Assembly: GCF_000621145.1 (NCBI RefSeq)
Contig: NZ_JHZB01000005.1
Span: 1 to 64,000, forward strand
Direction of reading: 5' to 3'
Origin: Desulfobulbus elongatus DSM 2908
Lineage (GTDB): Bacteria; Desulfobacterota; Desulfobulbia; Desulfobulbales; Desulfobulbaceae
DNA: 64,000 nucleotides
Translations under genes and position numbers: made by a program
Shown here: piece by piece, positions 10,227 to 19,262 of the stretch
Layout: each line of letters begins with the position of its first letter
How positions within the stretch are numbered: position 1 is the first letter of the stretch
The notes under the pieces: generated by a model
What the model was told of the DNA's origin: nothing
Seen by the model: only the letters and a program-made list of their open reading frames with translations
Databases searched by the model: none

Positions 10227-10601
10227 TTGAAACGGATACTGGTGGTCGACGACGAAGCGCAGATTCGCACCATGCTGACCCAGATGCTGGAACAGGAGGG
10301 CTATGCCGTTCATACGGCCGAAAACGGCGAAGAGGGCTTGGCGCTGGTTGGCCGGTATTCCTTTGACCTGGTCATCACCGATATGATCATGCCGGTCAAG
10401 GATGGCCTGAAGTTCATCATGGAACTGGTGCGCGACTACCCTGACCTGAAGATCCTGGCCATTTCGGGAGGTGGCGCCATCAAGGCGGAACGGTATCTGA
10501 CCATGGCCGGGTATCTCGGTGACATCGCCACCCTGGAAAAGCCGTTCAAGCGGTCCGCCTTTCTTGATCTGGTGCGTAAGCAGTTGACCCCGGAACCATA
10601 G
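10227..10601 (+). CDS. Single-domain response regulator (CheY-like receiver)
   Basis: This 124-residue stand-alone receiver begins KRILVVDDEAQIR with the acidic pair. The phospho-acceptor Asp lies in DLVITDMIMPVKDG, the switch Ser in LAISGGG and the conserved Lys in LEKPFKRS. There is no output domain, so it should act by protein contacts. Start is TTG at 10227, with AAGGAG 10 bases upstream. No partner kinase is adjacent; the nearest candidate kinase is at 30.5 kb. Confidence 0.9.
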   Translation: MKRILVVDDEAQIRTMLTQMLEQEGYAVHTAENGEEGLALVGRYSFDLVITDMIMPVKDGLKFIMELVRDYPDLKILAISGGGAIKAERYLTMAGYLGDIATLEKPFKRSAFLDLVRKQLTPEP

Positions 10602-10621
10602 ACTCGCTTCCCCGAAAAGAT

Positions 10622-10665
10622 CCCATAAAAAAAGGCCTGCATTCCTGCAGGCCTTTTTTTATGGG
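10622..10665. terminator. Bidirectional rho-independent terminator
   Basis: The perfect 20-bp stem with arms CCCATAAAAAAAGGCCTGCA (10622-10641) and TGCAGGCC-T7-ATGGG (10646-10665) encloses a 4-nt loop. A/T runs on both sides let it serve both convergent genes. Confidence 0.85.
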
Positions 10666-10690
10666 TGCCGTCCAGGGACGGACCGAAAGA

Positions 10691-11986
10691 TCAGTTCACC
10701 CGCGACGTCCCGCCGGTGGTGGCGGAGCCGAGCCGGGCCAGTTGCTCCTCCTTTTGCTTCCTGAAACCGTAGTCGACCAGTTTCGCCAGGTCGGCCCACA
10801 TCGTTTCGCTGCCCATGAGAGCTACCACAATGGTCCGGTTGTCCCGGCTGAACTGACCGACATAGGTCTGGCGGGCGGCGACGGTGTAGCCGGTTTTGCC
10901 GCCGAGCGCGCCGTCCAGCCGCCACAGCGCCTTGTTATGGTTGCGCAACACCTTGCCGTATGAGGTGGTGATGGATTTTTCGTGCATCCGCCGGGCGAAT
11001 TCGTCGTGCTGCATGGCATATCGGAAGATATTGGCCAGGTCGCGGGCGGTCGATTGCTGGCCGAGGGCGGTGAGGCCGGAGGCGGTGCGGCAGACGGTGT
11101 TGCGGGCTCCCCACATGCGGGCGGAAATCGTCATCAGGTTGGCGAAATTCTCTTCGCTGCCGGCGACCTTTTCCGCCAGGGCGACGCTGGCGTCGTTGGC
11201 CGAGGCGAGGAGTACCGCGTTGATCAGGTCGTTGGCCCGGTAACGCTTGCTGGTTTCAAGAAAGATTTTGGAGCTGGGCATGCCGGCGGCATGGTTGCTG
11301 ACTTCGATCACGTCGTCGTGTTTCAACGATTTGAGCGCGATCATGGCGGTGACGATCTTGATGGTGGAGGCGGGCTGGCGCGGGTTGTCGGGGTACTTGG
11401 CAAAGAGTTCCTCGCCGGTTTTCGCGTCCAGGATGATGGCGCTCCTCGAACTGATCTGCTTTTCGATGCCCTGACCGGAGGAAGCGCCAACGACGGGCGC
11501 ATGACCTGCCGCGGTCACGGCGGGACGGGGCTTGTTCTGAGTCGTGCTCTTTGCTTTTTTCTTTGTTTTCCTCGTCTGCTGCGCCGAAGCCGACTTTTTG
11601 GTCGAGGCGATCTGGGTTGCTGCTTGCTGCTGCCCTTTGCCAGCGGCTTTGCCGGGCCCGCGCACCTGGGAACCTTGCTTTGCGGGGGCTTGCGGTTGGG
11701 CCGTCTGACGCGATGCTGTTTTTGCTTTGGTCGCGGTGGCCGCAGTTTTCTTGGCAGGCGACTGCGGGGGACGGGCGACCTGAGGGGCGGCCTTGCCCGT
11801 GGCTGCCGCCGTTGCGGCCAGGGTCGGTTTGGTGGCGGCGGGCGCTGAGCCCTGTTTCTTCGCTTTTGTCGTCTTTGCCGTGGTCGGCGGTGCCGCTTGC
11901 GCTCCCTGGGCCTCGGGCAGGGGATGGAGCAGCAGAACGATACTCACCACCATCAACAACAGGGGAACGGACAGGAATCGTGGCAT
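10691..11986 (-). CDS. D-alanyl-D-alanine carboxypeptidase (PBP5/DacA family)
   Basis: This 431-residue exported serine peptidase has a signal peptide at about 1-29 (MPRFLSVPLLLMVVSIVLLL). A linker of about 130 residues, extremely rich in Ala, Lys, Thr, Pro and Gln, follows. The S11 domain then shows SxxK in ASTIKIV, SxN in LASAND and KTG in GGKTGYT. It should trim pentapeptide stems of peptidoglycan in the periplasm. The ATG at 11986 is preferred; a TTG at 12013 is also in frame, and neither has a strong ribosome site. The long basic linker placed before the catalytic domain is unusual. Confidence 0.88.
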   Translation of the reverse strand: MPRFLSVPLLLMVVSIVLLLHPLPEAQGAQAAPPTTAKTTKAKKQGSAPAATKPTLAATAAATGKAAPQVARPPQSPAKKTAATATKAKTASRQTAQPQAPAKQGSQVRGPGKAAGKGQQQAATQIASTKKSASAQQTRKTKKKAKSTTQNKPRPAVTAAGHAPVVGASSGQGIEKQISSRSAIILDAKTGEELFAKYPDNPRQPASTIKIVTAMIALKSLKHDDVIEVSNHAAGMPSSKIFLETSKRYRANDLINAVLLASANDASVALAEKVAGSEENFANLMTISARMWGARNTVCRTASGLTALGQQSTARDLANIFRYAMQHDEFARRMHEKSITTSYGKVLRNHNKALWRLDGALGGKTGYTVAARQTYVGQFSRDNRTIVVALMGSETMWADLAKLVDYGFRKQKEEQLARLGSATTGGTSRVN

Positions 11987-12029
11987 ACGGATCGTACCGG
12001 CGGTTGAGGGCAACTATGTAAATTCAAAA

Positions 12030-12059
12030 AATTTACTCGCTCTCTTTCCGCCCTGTCAA
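12030..12059 (-). promoter_or_regulatory. Promoter for the DacA-like gene
   Basis: Minus-strand TTGACA (12059-12054) and TAAATT (12035-12030) have an 18-base spacer. Confidence 0.5.
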
Positions 12060-12077
12060 GGGAATTGCCCGTTTTCT

Positions 12078-12106
12078 TTGAAAATCGCCACCTGTTATGG
12101 TAAACA
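12078..12106 (+). promoter_or_regulatory. Candidate promoter for the acyl-CoA synthetase gene
   Basis: TTGAAA (12078-12083), a 17-base spacer and TAAACA (12101-12106) lie about 50 bases before the start codon, divergent from the previous promoter. Confidence 0.4.
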
Positions 12107-12155
12107 GGCCAGCTATAAAAAATGCCGGGTACAGGACAAGGATCGGGAGAAAGAT

Positions 12156-13937
12156 ATGCAGACATCGCCAGATAGAGTTGAACAGCGCAGGGATGAACGG
12201 GGGGAGAACGCCGGTGATCAGGCCGTGGCCGAACATCTGCCGGCCATTCAGGAAAACGCGGCGACGTTGAACGATCTGGTGGACATCAGTTGCCGCAAAT
12301 ACCGCCACCTGCCCGCCATCGGCATGGCCCTGGAGGAACCCCTCGCCTATAAGGCGGTGCACGAACGTATTCTCGCCATCGCCGCCCTGCTGCGGCGTCT
12401 CGGGGTCAAACAGGGCGACAGGGTCGCCCTGCTCGGCGAGAATTCACACCACTGGGGCATCGTCTACCTGGCGGTGGTCCGGTTAGGTGCGGTCACCGTC
12501 CCCATTTTTCCCGATCTGCCCGAAGCCGATGTCCATCACATCCTGGGCGAGATGCGCTGCGACGTGATCTTCCTCACCCAGCGGCAGATCGAGAAGATTT
12601 ACGATCTGAAGCAGCAGCTCGCCCATGTCATCACCTTTGACGATTACCGCGACAACACCGGCCTGATCAGCCTGCGGACCTTCAGCGACTTCGTCGCCGA
12701 AGCCCTCGCGGATTTCGGCGAGCAGGCCCGCGACGAAACCCTGACCTTTCCCAAGGTCGCGCCGGACGATCTCGCCGCCATTCTCTACACGTCCGGCACC
12801 TCCGGCTTTTCCAAGGCGGTGATGCTCACCCATGGCAACCTGTGCGCCAACGCCCACTCGGCCGGCGGCGTCATGCAGATCGCCCCGGGCTGGGTTTTTC
12901 TGTCGGTGCTGCCCATCTCCCACACCTACGAGTTCACGGTCGGGTTCCTCCTGCCGCTCCTGAAAGGGTGCCGGGTCGTCTATGCCGGCAAGACGCCCAC
13001 GCCCGCCATCCTGCAGAAGATCTGCGAGCGGGAGCAGCCCCACGTGATGCTGGTCGTGCCGTTGATCATCGAGAAAATATTCAAGAAACGGGTGACTCCG
13101 GCCGTGGAGAAAAGCAGGATGCTCAGCTTCTTCTGCCGCTTCGGCCCGAGCAGGAAGATGATCTACCGCAAGATCGGCGCCAAGCTGTATGCCTTTTTCG
13201 GCAACCGGCTCCAGGTGATGGGGATCGGCGGTGCGGCCCTCAACCCGGATGTGGAGGCTTTCCTGCGCGACGCCAACTTTCCCTTCATCGTCGGCTATGG
13301 CCTGACCGAGGCTGCGCCGCTGCTCGCCGGCGGGCCACACGGCGATGCGACCATCCGACCCGGTTCCGCCGGCAAACCGGTGCCCAACGTGGAGATCCGC
13401 ATCGCCGATCCCCATCCCGAAACCGGTGTCGGCGAGATTCTGGCCCAGGGCAAAAACGTCATGCAGGGGTATCTCAACGACCCGGAGGCCACCAAGGACA
13501 CGCTGACCGAGGACGGCTGGCTCAAGACCGGCGATCTCGGCATGCTCGATCCGGCGGGCAATCTGCATATCAAGGGGCGCTCCAAGTCGGTCATCGTCCT
13601 GTCCAACGGCGAGAATGTCTATCCCGAGGCGATCGAGCACAAACTGAACGCCTATCCCTTTGTGGTCGAGTCGCTGGTGGTGGAGAACCGCGGGTTGCTC
13701 GAGGCCTGGGTTTACCCGGATTATGAGTTCATCGACGGGAAAACCGCCGGTCAGAGCCGGACCCAGCGGCATCGCTATATCGCCGATCTGTTCGAGGAAA
13801 TGCGGGCCGCCGTCAACGAGCAGCTCTCGAATTCTTCCCGCATCTCCCGGATTCTGGAGCGGCGCGAACCCTTTGTCAAAACCGCCACCCACAAGATCAA
13901 GCGGTATCTTTACTCCGCCGACACCATGCAAGCCTGA
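12156..13937 (+). CDS. AMP-binding long-chain acyl-CoA synthetase
   Basis: This 593-residue adenylate-forming enzyme activates a carboxylic acid to acyl-AMP and acyl-CoA. The P-loop motif ILYTSGTSGFSKAVMLTHGN, the motif VGYGLTEAAPLL, the hinge motif GWLKTGDLG and the downstream KGRSKSVIVLSNGENVYPEAIE are all present. The catalytic Lys is in THKIKRYL near the end. Length and motifs fit the FadD-like group. GGGAGA precedes the ATG at 12156. The adjoining outer-membrane FadL-like gene suggests uptake and activation of fatty acids or hydrophobic carboxylates. Confidence 0.9.
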   Translation: MQTSPDRVEQRRDERGENAGDQAVAEHLPAIQENAATLNDLVDISCRKYRHLPAIGMALEEPLAYKAVHERILAIAALLRRLGVKQGDRVALLGENSHHWGIVYLAVVRLGAVTVPIFPDLPEADVHHILGEMRCDVIFLTQRQIEKIYDLKQQLAHVITFDDYRDNTGLISLRTFSDFVAEALADFGEQARDETLTFPKVAPDDLAAILYTSGTSGFSKAVMLTHGNLCANAHSAGGVMQIAPGWVFLSVLPISHTYEFTVGFLLPLLKGCRVVYAGKTPTPAILQKICEREQPHVMLVVPLIIEKIFKKRVTPAVEKSRMLSFFCRFGPSRKMIYRKIGAKLYAFFGNRLQVMGIGGAALNPDVEAFLRDANFPFIVGYGLTEAAPLLAGGPHGDATIRPGSAGKPVPNVEIRIADPHPETGVGEILAQGKNVMQGYLNDPEATKDTLTEDGWLKTGDLGMLDPAGNLHIKGRSKSVIVLSNGENVYPEAIEHKLNAYPFVVESLVVENRGLLEAWVYPDYEFIDGKTAGQSRTQRHRYIADLFEEMRAAVNEQLSNSSRISRILERREPFVKTATHKIKRYLYSADTMQA

Positions 13938-13979
13938 TCAGCCGTCCCAATAAACCAGCAACAAAAAAAGGGGGAATGA

Positions 13980-15194
13980 ATGAAAAAAATATGTGGAATC
14001 AGTGGATTGATTCTGCTGACGGCGACCGTCCCGGCGCTCGCCTCGGGATATCGTATCCCGGAGCAGTCGGTGAACTCGGTGGCCCGTGCCGGCGGTTATG
14101 TGGCCTCCACCCCGGGGGCCGACGCCTCCTATTACAATCCCGCCAACATGTCCTGGCTGGAGAATCGCGCCCTGTTCGAGGCGGATGCCACCTGGATTCA
14201 CTTGAGTTCGATCGACTATACCGATCAGATCGCGGCGCGAAGCGGCGATGCCGACAGCGAGAATTTCTTCATGCCCACCTTGTTCGCGGTCTCGCCAGAA
14301 TACAACAGGTTCCGGTTCGGGTTCTCGGTGACCGCGCCGGGCGGGCTGTCGAAACAGTGGCAGGAGCCGCATCCGCGCAGCTATGCCGAGGAATTCAGTC
14401 TCAAGATCTTTGAGTTCAACCCAGCGGTTTCCTATAAGATCTGCGACCGGTTCTCCGTGGGTGCCGGCATCCGGGGCGTGTATACGGACGGCAAGGTGAA
14501 AAGCAACGCCTACGACACGCTGACGAGGGACCTGGAGGGTGATTCCTGGGACGCGGGGTACAATCTGGCGGCCACGCTGAAACCAATGGACAACATGAAC
14601 CTCAGTGTCACCTATCGCTCCAGGGTGGATTTGGGTGTCGAGGGCGACGCAACCCTGCGGTATGTGCCGATGGCGTTGGCCTACAGCGGCTCCGCCGGCG
14701 TTGAGATTCCCCTGCCCGCCGTGCTGGCGGTGGCCGCCTCGTACACCTTTTTCGATCAGTTGACGGTGGAACTCACCTACGACCGAACCTACTGGTCCGA
14801 CTATGAATATCTTGATTTTAACTACAGTTCCGTGTTCAGGGCGCCGAACCCGTTCTCCCGGTTCGACGATCCGGTGCCCAAACAGTGGCAGGATACCGAC
14901 GCCTGGCGGGTGAGCGTTACCTATGACATGAAAAACGACTGGATTCTCATGGCCGGATTCGCCATCGACGAGAATCCCGCTCCGGACAGCACCCTGGGCT
15001 TCGAACTGCCCGATTCGGACGCCCTGCTTTATTCCGTGGGCGTGCGGTATGTGCTCAACAAGGACATGGAACTGGGCGTCGCCTATCTCTACGACGACAA
15101 GGAAAGCCGTTACGTCAACAATGGCATGATCAACGGCGAGTTCAAGGATGCCGCCGCCCACCTGCTGACCTTCGGGTTCACCTACAAGCTGTAA
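13980..15194 (+). CDS. FadL/OmpP1-family outer membrane transporter
   Basis: This 404-residue protein has a signal peptide (MKKICGISGLILLTATVPALA) followed by GYRIPEQSVNSVARAGGYVA and YYNPANMSWLEN, the conserved FadL hatch start. A long run of amphipathic beta strands ends in an aromatic terminus (LTFGFTYKL), as expected for a 14-strand barrel. FadL-type porins take up long-chain fatty acids or aromatic hydrocarbons. It lies 42 bases after the acyl-CoA synthetase with GGGGGAAT before the start, and a terminator follows, so the two form a short operon. Confidence 0.9.
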   Translation: MKKICGISGLILLTATVPALASGYRIPEQSVNSVARAGGYVASTPGADASYYNPANMSWLENRALFEADATWIHLSSIDYTDQIAARSGDADSENFFMPTLFAVSPEYNRFRFGFSVTAPGGLSKQWQEPHPRSYAEEFSLKIFEFNPAVSYKICDRFSVGAGIRGVYTDGKVKSNAYDTLTRDLEGDSWDAGYNLAATLKPMDNMNLSVTYRSRVDLGVEGDATLRYVPMALAYSGSAGVEIPLPAVLAVAASYTFFDQLTVELTYDRTYWSDYEYLDFNYSSVFRAPNPFSRFDDPVPKQWQDTDAWRVSVTYDMKNDWILMAGFAIDENPAPDSTLGFELPDSDALLYSVGVRYVLNKDMELGVAYLYDDKESRYVNNGMINGEFKDAAAHLLTFGFTYKL

Positions 15195-15228
15195 TCTCTT
15201 GTGCCGCTCTTCAAACAGAAGGTGGTTG

Positions 15229-15257
15229 GGGCCCGGAAACCTCCGGGCCCTTTTTTT
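15229..15257 (+). terminator. Rho-independent terminator
   Basis: GGGCCCGGA / TCCGGGCCC (15229-15237 / 15242-15250) with a 4-nt loop is followed by seven T. Confidence 0.85.
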
Positions 15258-15882
15258 ATCCCAGCAGGAGGGTGTTGGAGAAGCGGATGATGGGCATGAT
15301 CACCCAGCCGATCACGCCGGTGTAGAACAGGGCGAGCAGGAGGATGAAGCCGAACGGCTCCAGCTTGGCGTAGCTGCGGGCCGCCGCCGGGGGCAGCAGG
15401 CCCATCAGCACCTTGGAGCCGTCGAGCGGCGGGATGGGAATACAGTTGAACACCGCCAGCATGATGTTGATCCAGACGCTGGCCGCCAGCATGGCCACCA
15501 GCGGTTGGAGAAAGAAAAAGGGCAGAAAGGGCAGGGCCACGAACAGGTGGGCGAGCGCCGCGCTGGCCACCGCCAGAACGACGTTCGCTGCCGGGCCGGC
15601 CAGGGCCACCAGCAGCATGTCGCGCTGCGGATTCCTGAAGTAGCGGGGGTCCACCGGCACCGGCTTGGCCCAGCCGATTTTCATGATGATGAAGGCCAGC
15701 ACACCCAGGGGATCGAGATGCCTGAGCGGATTCAAGGTCAGGCGGCCCTGGTTTTTCGCGGTCGGGTCGCCCAGGCGCCAGGCCACGTAGCCGTGGGCCA
15801 GCTCGTGCACGGTCAGGGCGAACAGGAGGGGCGGCGCCTGGATGATCAATTGCCGCATGAGGGTGTTGAAATCAAAATCCAT
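15256..15882 (-). CDS. Site-2-protease-type M50 membrane metallopeptidase
   Basis: This 208-residue multi-span protein has the zinc-binding HELAHG motif near residue 26 within the first helix, and the distal PPLDGSK motif containing the third metal ligand. About five to six hydrophobic helices are visible. Compact M50B proteases of this type are common and mostly uncharacterised; regulated intramembrane proteolysis is possible. The stop lies within the T run of the FadL-gene terminator, so the two genes converge tightly. Confidence 0.88.
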   Translation of the reverse strand: MDFDFNTLMRQLIIQAPPLLFALTVHELAHGYVAWRLGDPTAKNQGRLTLNPLRHLDPLGVLAFIIMKIGWAKPVPVDPRYFRNPQRDMLLVALAGPAANVVLAVASAALAHLFVALPFLPFFFLQPLVAMLAASVWINIMLAVFNCIPIPPLDGSKVLMGLLPPAAARSYAKLEPFGFILLLALFYTGVIGWVIMPIIRFSNTLLLG

Positions 15883-15998
15883 GGAAAATCAATGCTCCTG
15901 ATGCCGGGTTGGTGCCCGGATGTGGTGCTTTGGCCCGGACGTGTGGGGAAAAAATAAGGCCAAACCGGGGAAAAGCGAGGAAAAAAGGAGGGCGCCGG

Positions 15999-18686
15999 TC
16001 AGCGCCGCGGCTGGCTGTCGACCGGATAGGCGCCGCGGATGAAGGCCAGGGCCTGATCGTGGCTGGTGACCTCGCCGTCCAGTTGCATTTCGATGAGGTG
16101 GTTGCGGATGGCGCGGAACTGGGGGCCCGGGATGTAGCCCATGGCCTTGAGTTCGTCGCCGCCCACCAGGGGGGTCGCCTTGCGCAGGGTGGTGACGTAC
16201 AGGGACACCGCCTGCTGGATGAAACGCTTGCGGGCGATGGTCATCAGGTAGAGCAGCCCCTCGATGTCGAGTTCGTGCAGGAGCCAGTAGATTTCGCTGG
16301 GCCGGAGAAAGGGGCGTTTCTGCATCTCCTGGGCGATCCGTTCGGCCTCGGTCTTCTGTGCGATCAGCTTGCGCCGCTGCCGGGGCGGCAGGTCGAAGCG
16401 GTGGCAGAAGGCGATCAGTTCCTTGGTGCGCGACCGGCTCATGATCGCCAGCAGATACACCATCCAGGTCTCCAGCTTGTCGGGCAGATAGAGCAGCTTG
16501 AACCAGGAAATCGCCTGGCCGGCCTGGGTGAGAAAATGGCGGAAGCGACGGTCGATCTTGAGATTGGGGCGCAGGTCGGGCCAGAGAAAGGGAAAGAGCT
16601 TGAACGAGGCCATCCGCCGCAGGGCCGGGGTTGGGTCGTCCTCGGAGAGGATCAGCTTGAGTTCGTGGAAAAAGCGCGGCTCCTCGAACCGGTCGAACAA
16701 ATTCATCTGCACCGTGTTCTTGATCAGCTTCTCGGTGTGGCGGGTGATGGTGCAGTCGAGCCGGCCCTCGAAGCGGATCGCCCGGAAGATGCGGGTCGGG
16801 TCCTCGACAAAACTCAGGTTGTGCAGCACCTGGATGCGCCGTTCCTTGAGGTCGTTCTGGCAGTTGAAGTAGTCGACTAGGGTGCCGAACCGCTGCGGGT
16901 TGAGGTGGATGGCCATGGCGTTGATGGTGAAGTCGCGGCGGTAGAGGTCGAGCTTGATTGAGCTGTGCTCCACCGTGGGCATTGCCGCCGGGTGCTCGTA
17001 GTATTCCAGCCGGGCGGTGGCCACGTCGATGCGGGTCAGGTCCGGGAAGACCACGGTGGCGGTGCCGAATTTCTCGTGGGGATGGACCATGCCGTGCCGC
17101 TGTTCGGCCAGGGCCCTGGCGAAGAGGATGCCGTCGCCCTCGATGACGATGTCGATGTCGGTGTTCCTGACGTGGAGGAGCAGGTCGCGGACAAAGCCGC
17201 CGGCCACATAGGCGTTGCAGCCGAGCGTGGCGGCGGTTTCGCCGATTTCGCGCAGCAGCACGATGATGTCCCGGGGCAGCACCTGGGTCATGACGCCGGC
17301 CAGGTTGCGGGTCCGCTCCACCGAGGGCCGCTCGTCGCCCCGGAGCAGGTCCGGGGAGAGATGGGCCGGGTCGTGCACCAGCAGGCTGAGCAGGTCGGTG
17401 CGGGTGATCACCCCCACGATGGCCTCGCCCCGGACCACCGGGATGAGCCGCTGGCGGTTCTCGACGATCAGCCGCTGGATGTCGGCCAGGGTTCCGCTTT
17501 CCGGGATGGTGGCGATCTCGGTGGTCATGTAGTCGGCCACCGGCAGGCTGCCCAGCTTGTGGAAAATGGCCTTTTCCGCCACCATCCGGGAGATCATGCC
17601 CAACAGGCCGGCGGGGTGCGCGCCGTTTTCCTGGCCGCCGTTGTCACGGACCACCGGCAGGACGGTGATGTTGTAGCGGGTCATCAACTGATTGGCCTGG
17701 CCGATGCTGACGTCCGGGGTGACGGTGATCACCGGCGAGCTCATCAGTTCGCCGGCCACAGCCTTGGGGCGGATGTGGCGATGGATGAGCCCGACCAGCT
17801 GCTCCTCGGCCTCGGCGATGGTCAGGTCGCGAATGGTGGCCGAGGCGGCCGCCGCGTGCCCGCCGCCGCCGAACTCGCGGGCGATGGCGCCGACGTTGAC
17901 CTCCGGGATGCGGCTGCGGGCAATGAGATAGGTCCGTTCGCCCAGGCTGAGCAGGGCAAAGAGCACGTCGATGTTCTCCATCACCATCAGCCGCTGGACG
18001 ATCACCGCGAAATCGTCGACATAGTCGGCCATGGTCAGCTTGCTGATCACCACGGTTACGCCGCGGATGACGTAGGACTGCGCCTCCTGCTGCAACTGGC
18101 TGATGAGGCTGATCTGCTCCGAGGAGAGTTCGCGGGAAACGAACTGGGTGACGATGTCGAGGTTGGCCCCGTGGGCGAGCAGCCACGAGGCGGCGGCCAG
18201 GTCCTCCGGCCGGGTGGAGGAGTGGAGGAAGCTGCCGGTGTCCTCGTAGATGCCGAGCGCCATCAGGGTGGTCTCGTCCGGGCTGGGCACGATCCCCTGT
18301 TCTTGGAAAAGGCGGGCGAAGATGGTGGTGGTCGAACCGAAGGGCGCCACTGTTTCCTGGGCGCCGCGCATGTCGCCGGGCGCGTCGGGGTGGTGGTCGT
18401 AGAGATGGACGACGATGCCGGGGGTGTCCAGGCATTCGGCCAGCTTGCCGATCCGGCCCGCCTGGCGGGTGTCGACCACGATCAGCCGCTGCACCCTGGT
18501 CAGATCGATGTGCTTGACCTTCTTGAATTCGTAGATGTTGCGGAACTCCTGGGCCAGATAGTCGCGGACCGATTTTTCCTGCGAGCCCGGAAAGACCAGC
18601 TCGGCGTCGGGATAGAGCTTTTTGGCGGCGACCATGGCGGCCAGGCTGTCGAAGTCGGCGCCGATATGGGTGGTGATAATGTCCAT
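15999..18686 (-). CDS. DHH-CBS-polyA-polymerase fusion, A-adding tRNA nucleotidyltransferase type
   Basis: This 895-residue protein has three parts. Residues 1-300 are a DHH/DHHA1 phosphoesterase unit (HIGADFDSLAAM, VVDTR, LYDHHPDAPGD, FGGGGHAAAAS). Residues about 310-455 are a CBS pair (MSSPVITVTP, VVRGEAIVGVITRTD). The C-terminal half is a class II nucleotidyltransferase (AYVAGGFVRDLLL, NTDIDIVIEGDG, KFGTATVVF, RRDFTINAMA, DPTRIFRAIRFE). This architecture is known for enzymes that complete or repair tRNA 3' ends, often adding A in organisms with split CCA addition. The ATG at 18686 (MDIITTH) is chosen over an upstream start lacking domain similarity. Confidence 0.9.
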   Translation of the reverse strand: MDIITTHIGADFDSLAAMVAAKKLYPDAELVFPGSQEKSVRDYLAQEFRNIYEFKKVKHIDLTRVQRLIVVDTRQAGRIGKLAECLDTPGIVVHLYDHHPDAPGDMRGAQETVAPFGSTTTIFARLFQEQGIVPSPDETTLMALGIYEDTGSFLHSSTRPEDLAAASWLLAHGANLDIVTQFVSRELSSEQISLISQLQQEAQSYVIRGVTVVISKLTMADYVDDFAVIVQRLMVMENIDVLFALLSLGERTYLIARSRIPEVNVGAIAREFGGGGHAAAASATIRDLTIAEAEEQLVGLIHRHIRPKAVAGELMSSPVITVTPDVSIGQANQLMTRYNITVLPVVRDNGGQENGAHPAGLLGMISRMVAEKAIFHKLGSLPVADYMTTEIATIPESGTLADIQRLIVENRQRLIPVVRGEAIVGVITRTDLLSLLVHDPAHLSPDLLRGDERPSVERTRNLAGVMTQVLPRDIIVLLREIGETAATLGCNAYVAGGFVRDLLLHVRNTDIDIVIEGDGILFARALAEQRHGMVHPHEKFGTATVVFPDLTRIDVATARLEYYEHPAAMPTVEHSSIKLDLYRRDFTINAMAIHLNPQRFGTLVDYFNCQNDLKERRIQVLHNLSFVEDPTRIFRAIRFEGRLDCTITRHTEKLIKNTVQMNLFDRFEEPRFFHELKLILSEDDPTPALRRMASFKLFPFLWPDLRPNLKIDRRFRHFLTQAGQAISWFKLLYLPDKLETWMVYLLAIMSRSRTKELIAFCHRFDLPPRQRRKLIAQKTEAERIAQEMQKRPFLRPSEIYWLLHELDIEGLLYLMTIARKRFIQQAVSLYVTTLRKATPLVGGDELKAMGYIPGPQFRAIRNHLIEMQLDGEVTSHDQALAFIRGAYPVDSQPRR

Positions 18687-18892
18687 GGCGCCGATTATAC
18701 ACGAAAGCCAATGTCTGTAAAGAAAACCCCTGCGCCGGTCCTCGGGCGGCACGGCGGTTGCCGGAAGCACGACTGCCGTTGCGGCGCTCCCGTGTCAATT
18801 CATTGATTTTATTTCGACTTGCCCAGGGGCACCGATGTCGCCGGCAGCGGCGGTGGCGGCGGGAAAATCGTTGGGCGGCGGTGCGTTGCTGC

Positions 18893-18921
18893 TTGACAAT
18901 TGTTCGTTGATACTCTATTTT
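18893..18921 (+). promoter_or_regulatory. Promoter for tRNA-Gly
   Basis: TTGACA (18893-18898), a 17-base spacer and TATTTT (18916-18921) lie 25 bases before the tRNA. The -35 is a full consensus match. Confidence 0.75.
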
Positions 18922-18946
18922 AGTGTCCTTCCTGTAGAACGGCAGA

Positions 18947-19022
18947 GCGGGTGTAGCTCAGTTGGCAGAGCACAAGCTTCCCAAGCTTGGGGTCGCGGGT
19001 TCGAACCCCGTTGCCCGCTCCA
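18947..19022 (+). tRNA. tRNA-Gly (anticodon CCC)
   Basis: This 76-base cloverleaf has acceptor GCGGGTG pairing with TGCCCGC, a D-arm with AGCTCAGTTGG and anticodon stem CAAGC/GCTTG with loop TTCCCAA giving anticodon CCC. The T-arm contains GGTTCGAACC, and the 3' CCA is encoded. It is a stand-alone gene with its own promoter and terminator. Confidence 0.95.
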
Positions 19023-19100
19023 GATGGAAGTTGACCCGACACCACCGGTCGCCTCGGTCCCGCCGGGATCGGCCGCCGGAAAGGTCGGGGGTATGTGAAA

Positions 19101-19123
19101 GTGGGCTCTGCCCGCTTTTTTTA
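19101..19123 (+). terminator. Terminator after tRNA-Gly
   Basis: AGTGGGC / GCCCGCT (19101-19107 / 19111-19117) with a 3-nt loop is followed by a T run. Confidence 0.7.
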
Positions 19124-19262
19124 TTGCCTTTTCCCGAACAATAAACCGATGTCGACACGGGAAAAAGGAGGCGGGCTGCGAGGCATGATCGCCCCGTCGG
19201 CGCTGGCGGAGCGCCGCTTGGTCGGGTTGTTCGCCCGGAATCCCGCGTAGCGGCGAGATGGG

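Noticed and set aside
10089-10313. Minus-strand 74-codon frame over the receiver gene start
   Set aside because: Shadow of the receiver gene, without a ribosome site or recognisable domain.
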